Assembly: GCA_026389695.1 (NCBI GenBank) | Contig: JAPLHI010000167.1 | Location: 1-5,131, forward strand | Length of the DNA: 5,131 nt | Reading direction: 5' to 3' | Source of the DNA: Chloroflexota bacterium | GTDB lineage: Bacteria; Chloroflexota; Dehalococcoidia; GIF9; UBA5629 | Part shown: piece by piece, positions 4,750 to 5,131 of the stretch | Layout: the number at the start of each line of letters is the position of its first letter | How positions within the stretch are numbered: position 1 is the stretch's first letter | The notes under the pieces: model-generated | Seen by the model: only the letters and a program-made list of their open reading frames with translations | Told to the model about the DNA's origin: nothing | The model's database searches: none | Translations under genes and position numbers: made by a program

Positions 4750-5131
4750 CCCAGATTGCAGCGTTGACCAATTTCGATAAATCATATATTTCAAAGGTCA
4801 TTAATGGTGAAAAACCAGCCTCTTTGAAATTTCTGGAAGCATTAAACAAATTACTACCTGAGAAGAAAGTTCCGGATTACTTTCAACTGTTTTTACAGTC
4901 ACGCCAGTATATGGGTGTAAGCAACAAGACTATTGAATTCTATAAAGATAGATTAAGGCCATTTATTTCGGAAGTAAATTATCTGAAAGCAACTGCGGTA
5001 TCAATTCAACGCTATTTGAATACTATACCACCCAATCAAAACGGATTGGCCACCCGGCATGCCAGCGATAGGGCTATAAAGACTTTTTACAGGTGGCTAA
5101 ATACCGAATTTGGTTTTTCCAATCCGATAAG
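4728..5131 (+). CDS. Tyrosine recombinase (phage-type integrase) with N-terminal HTH, 3' end cut by window edge
   Basis: Site-specific recombinase expected to integrate and excise the element at the adjacent tRNA site. The frame is open from ATG 4728 to the right edge, giving 134 codons. Residues 5-43 (MTISQIAALTNF, DKSYISKVINGEKPAS) form a Cro/CI-like HTH. Residues about 50-134 look like the SAM-like core-binding domain of tyrosine recombinases: DYFQLFLQSRQYMGVSNKTI, then EFYKDRLRPFI, and later TRHASDRAIKTFYRWL before FGFSNPI. The catalytic domain with its R-H-R-Y residues would lie beyond the window, so activity cannot be judged. No Shine-Dalgarno precedes ATG 4728 or ATG 4740, and no GTG, TTG or ATG lies upstream in frame before the stop at 4656. 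The frame stays open through the antisense of the tRNA fragment, but that extension is not real protein. Confidence is high for the family and moderate for the exact start. Confidence 0.85.
   Translation, partial: MVNKMTISQIAALTNFDKSYISKVINGEKPASLKFLEALNKLLPEKKVPDYFQLFLQSRQYMGVSNKTIEFYKDRLRPFISEVNYLKATAVSIQRYLNTIPPNQNGLATRHASDRAIKTFYRWLNTEFGFSNPI

Larger units (their letters stand above)
4714..5131 (+). mobile_element. Edge of an integrative element or prophage inserted at tRNA-Gly (runs off the right end)
   Basis: To the right of the tRNA fragment the DNA becomes clearly more AT-rich than the Liv operon (for example about one third GC in 4801-4860), and a tyrosine recombinase gene begins within 15 bp. 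A truncated tRNA next to an integrase is the classic end structure of a tRNA-targeted element. In the integrated state this would be the end with the displaced 3' tRNA fragment, and the intact tRNA would stand at the far end. If the sequenced form is circular, the same arrangement would be attP, and the DNA on the left would also belong to the element. Confidence 0.65.

Noticed and set aside
4664..4760. Complete tRNA-Gly, or a tRNA split by an intron in the anticodon arm
   Set aside because: No GCGGGAG acceptor strand or D-arm is visible upstream in the tRNA's orientation, and an integrase gene starts immediately. An interrupted att site explains this better, although a distant 5' exon beyond the window cannot be formally excluded.
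4661..4849. 62-codon minus-strand frame ending in a sequence like CCLPSRVSRVRIPSPAP
   Set aside because: That tail is the well-known false translation of a tRNA T-arm and acceptor. The rest is antisense to the integrase, with no ribosome site.

Overview
The window is bacterial DNA with three blocks: a leftward branched-chain amino acid type (HAAT/Liv) ABC transporter operon, a rightward pair of paralogous TetR regulators, and the edge of a tRNA-targeted integrative element. The host cannot be named from sequence alone. GTG starts, strong Shine-Dalgarno sites, mid-range GC in the operon and the style of the proteins would fit a Chloroflexota (Dehalococcoidia-like) or Desulfobacterota-type genome, but this is a low-confidence inference.

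Layout. On the minus strand, reading right to left: a Liv-type substrate-binding lipoprotein (2669-1407), a LivH-type permease (1375-512) and a LivM-type permease that starts at 515 and runs off the left edge. LivH and LivM overlap by ATGA. The ATPase genes livG and livF would be expected further left. Positions 2670-3139 form a 470-bp divergent control region. It holds two diverged copies, about 78% identical, of a 109-bp unit (2828-2936 and 2955-3063), each with promoter-like and palindromic sequences. On the plus strand follow two tandem TetR-family genes, 3140-3832 and 3917-4615, about 60% identical to each other. The start of the second is moved from GTG 3908 to GTG 3917 on ribosome-site and alignment grounds.

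From 4664 to 4713 lies the 3' portion only (anticodon arm to CCA) of a minus-strand tRNA-Gly(UCC). Its 5' half is missing and is replaced by AT-rich DNA carrying a tyrosine recombinase gene (4728 to beyond 5131) with an N-terminal Cro/CI-like helix-turn-helix. This is the signature of an att site of an integrative element or prophage.

How the parts may work together: the duplicated regulators face a duplicated promoter/operator unit, so the simplest model is that one or both TetR proteins repress the transporter operon and themselves in response to a ligand related to the imported substrate. That model is inference. The integrase block is probably unrelated to the transporter and marks where the chromosome ends and an acquired element begins. 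I see no clearly undescribed system. The most interesting features are the co-duplication of regulator and operator, and the HTH-integrase whose start codon sits inside a perfect inverted repeat beside the tRNA fragment.
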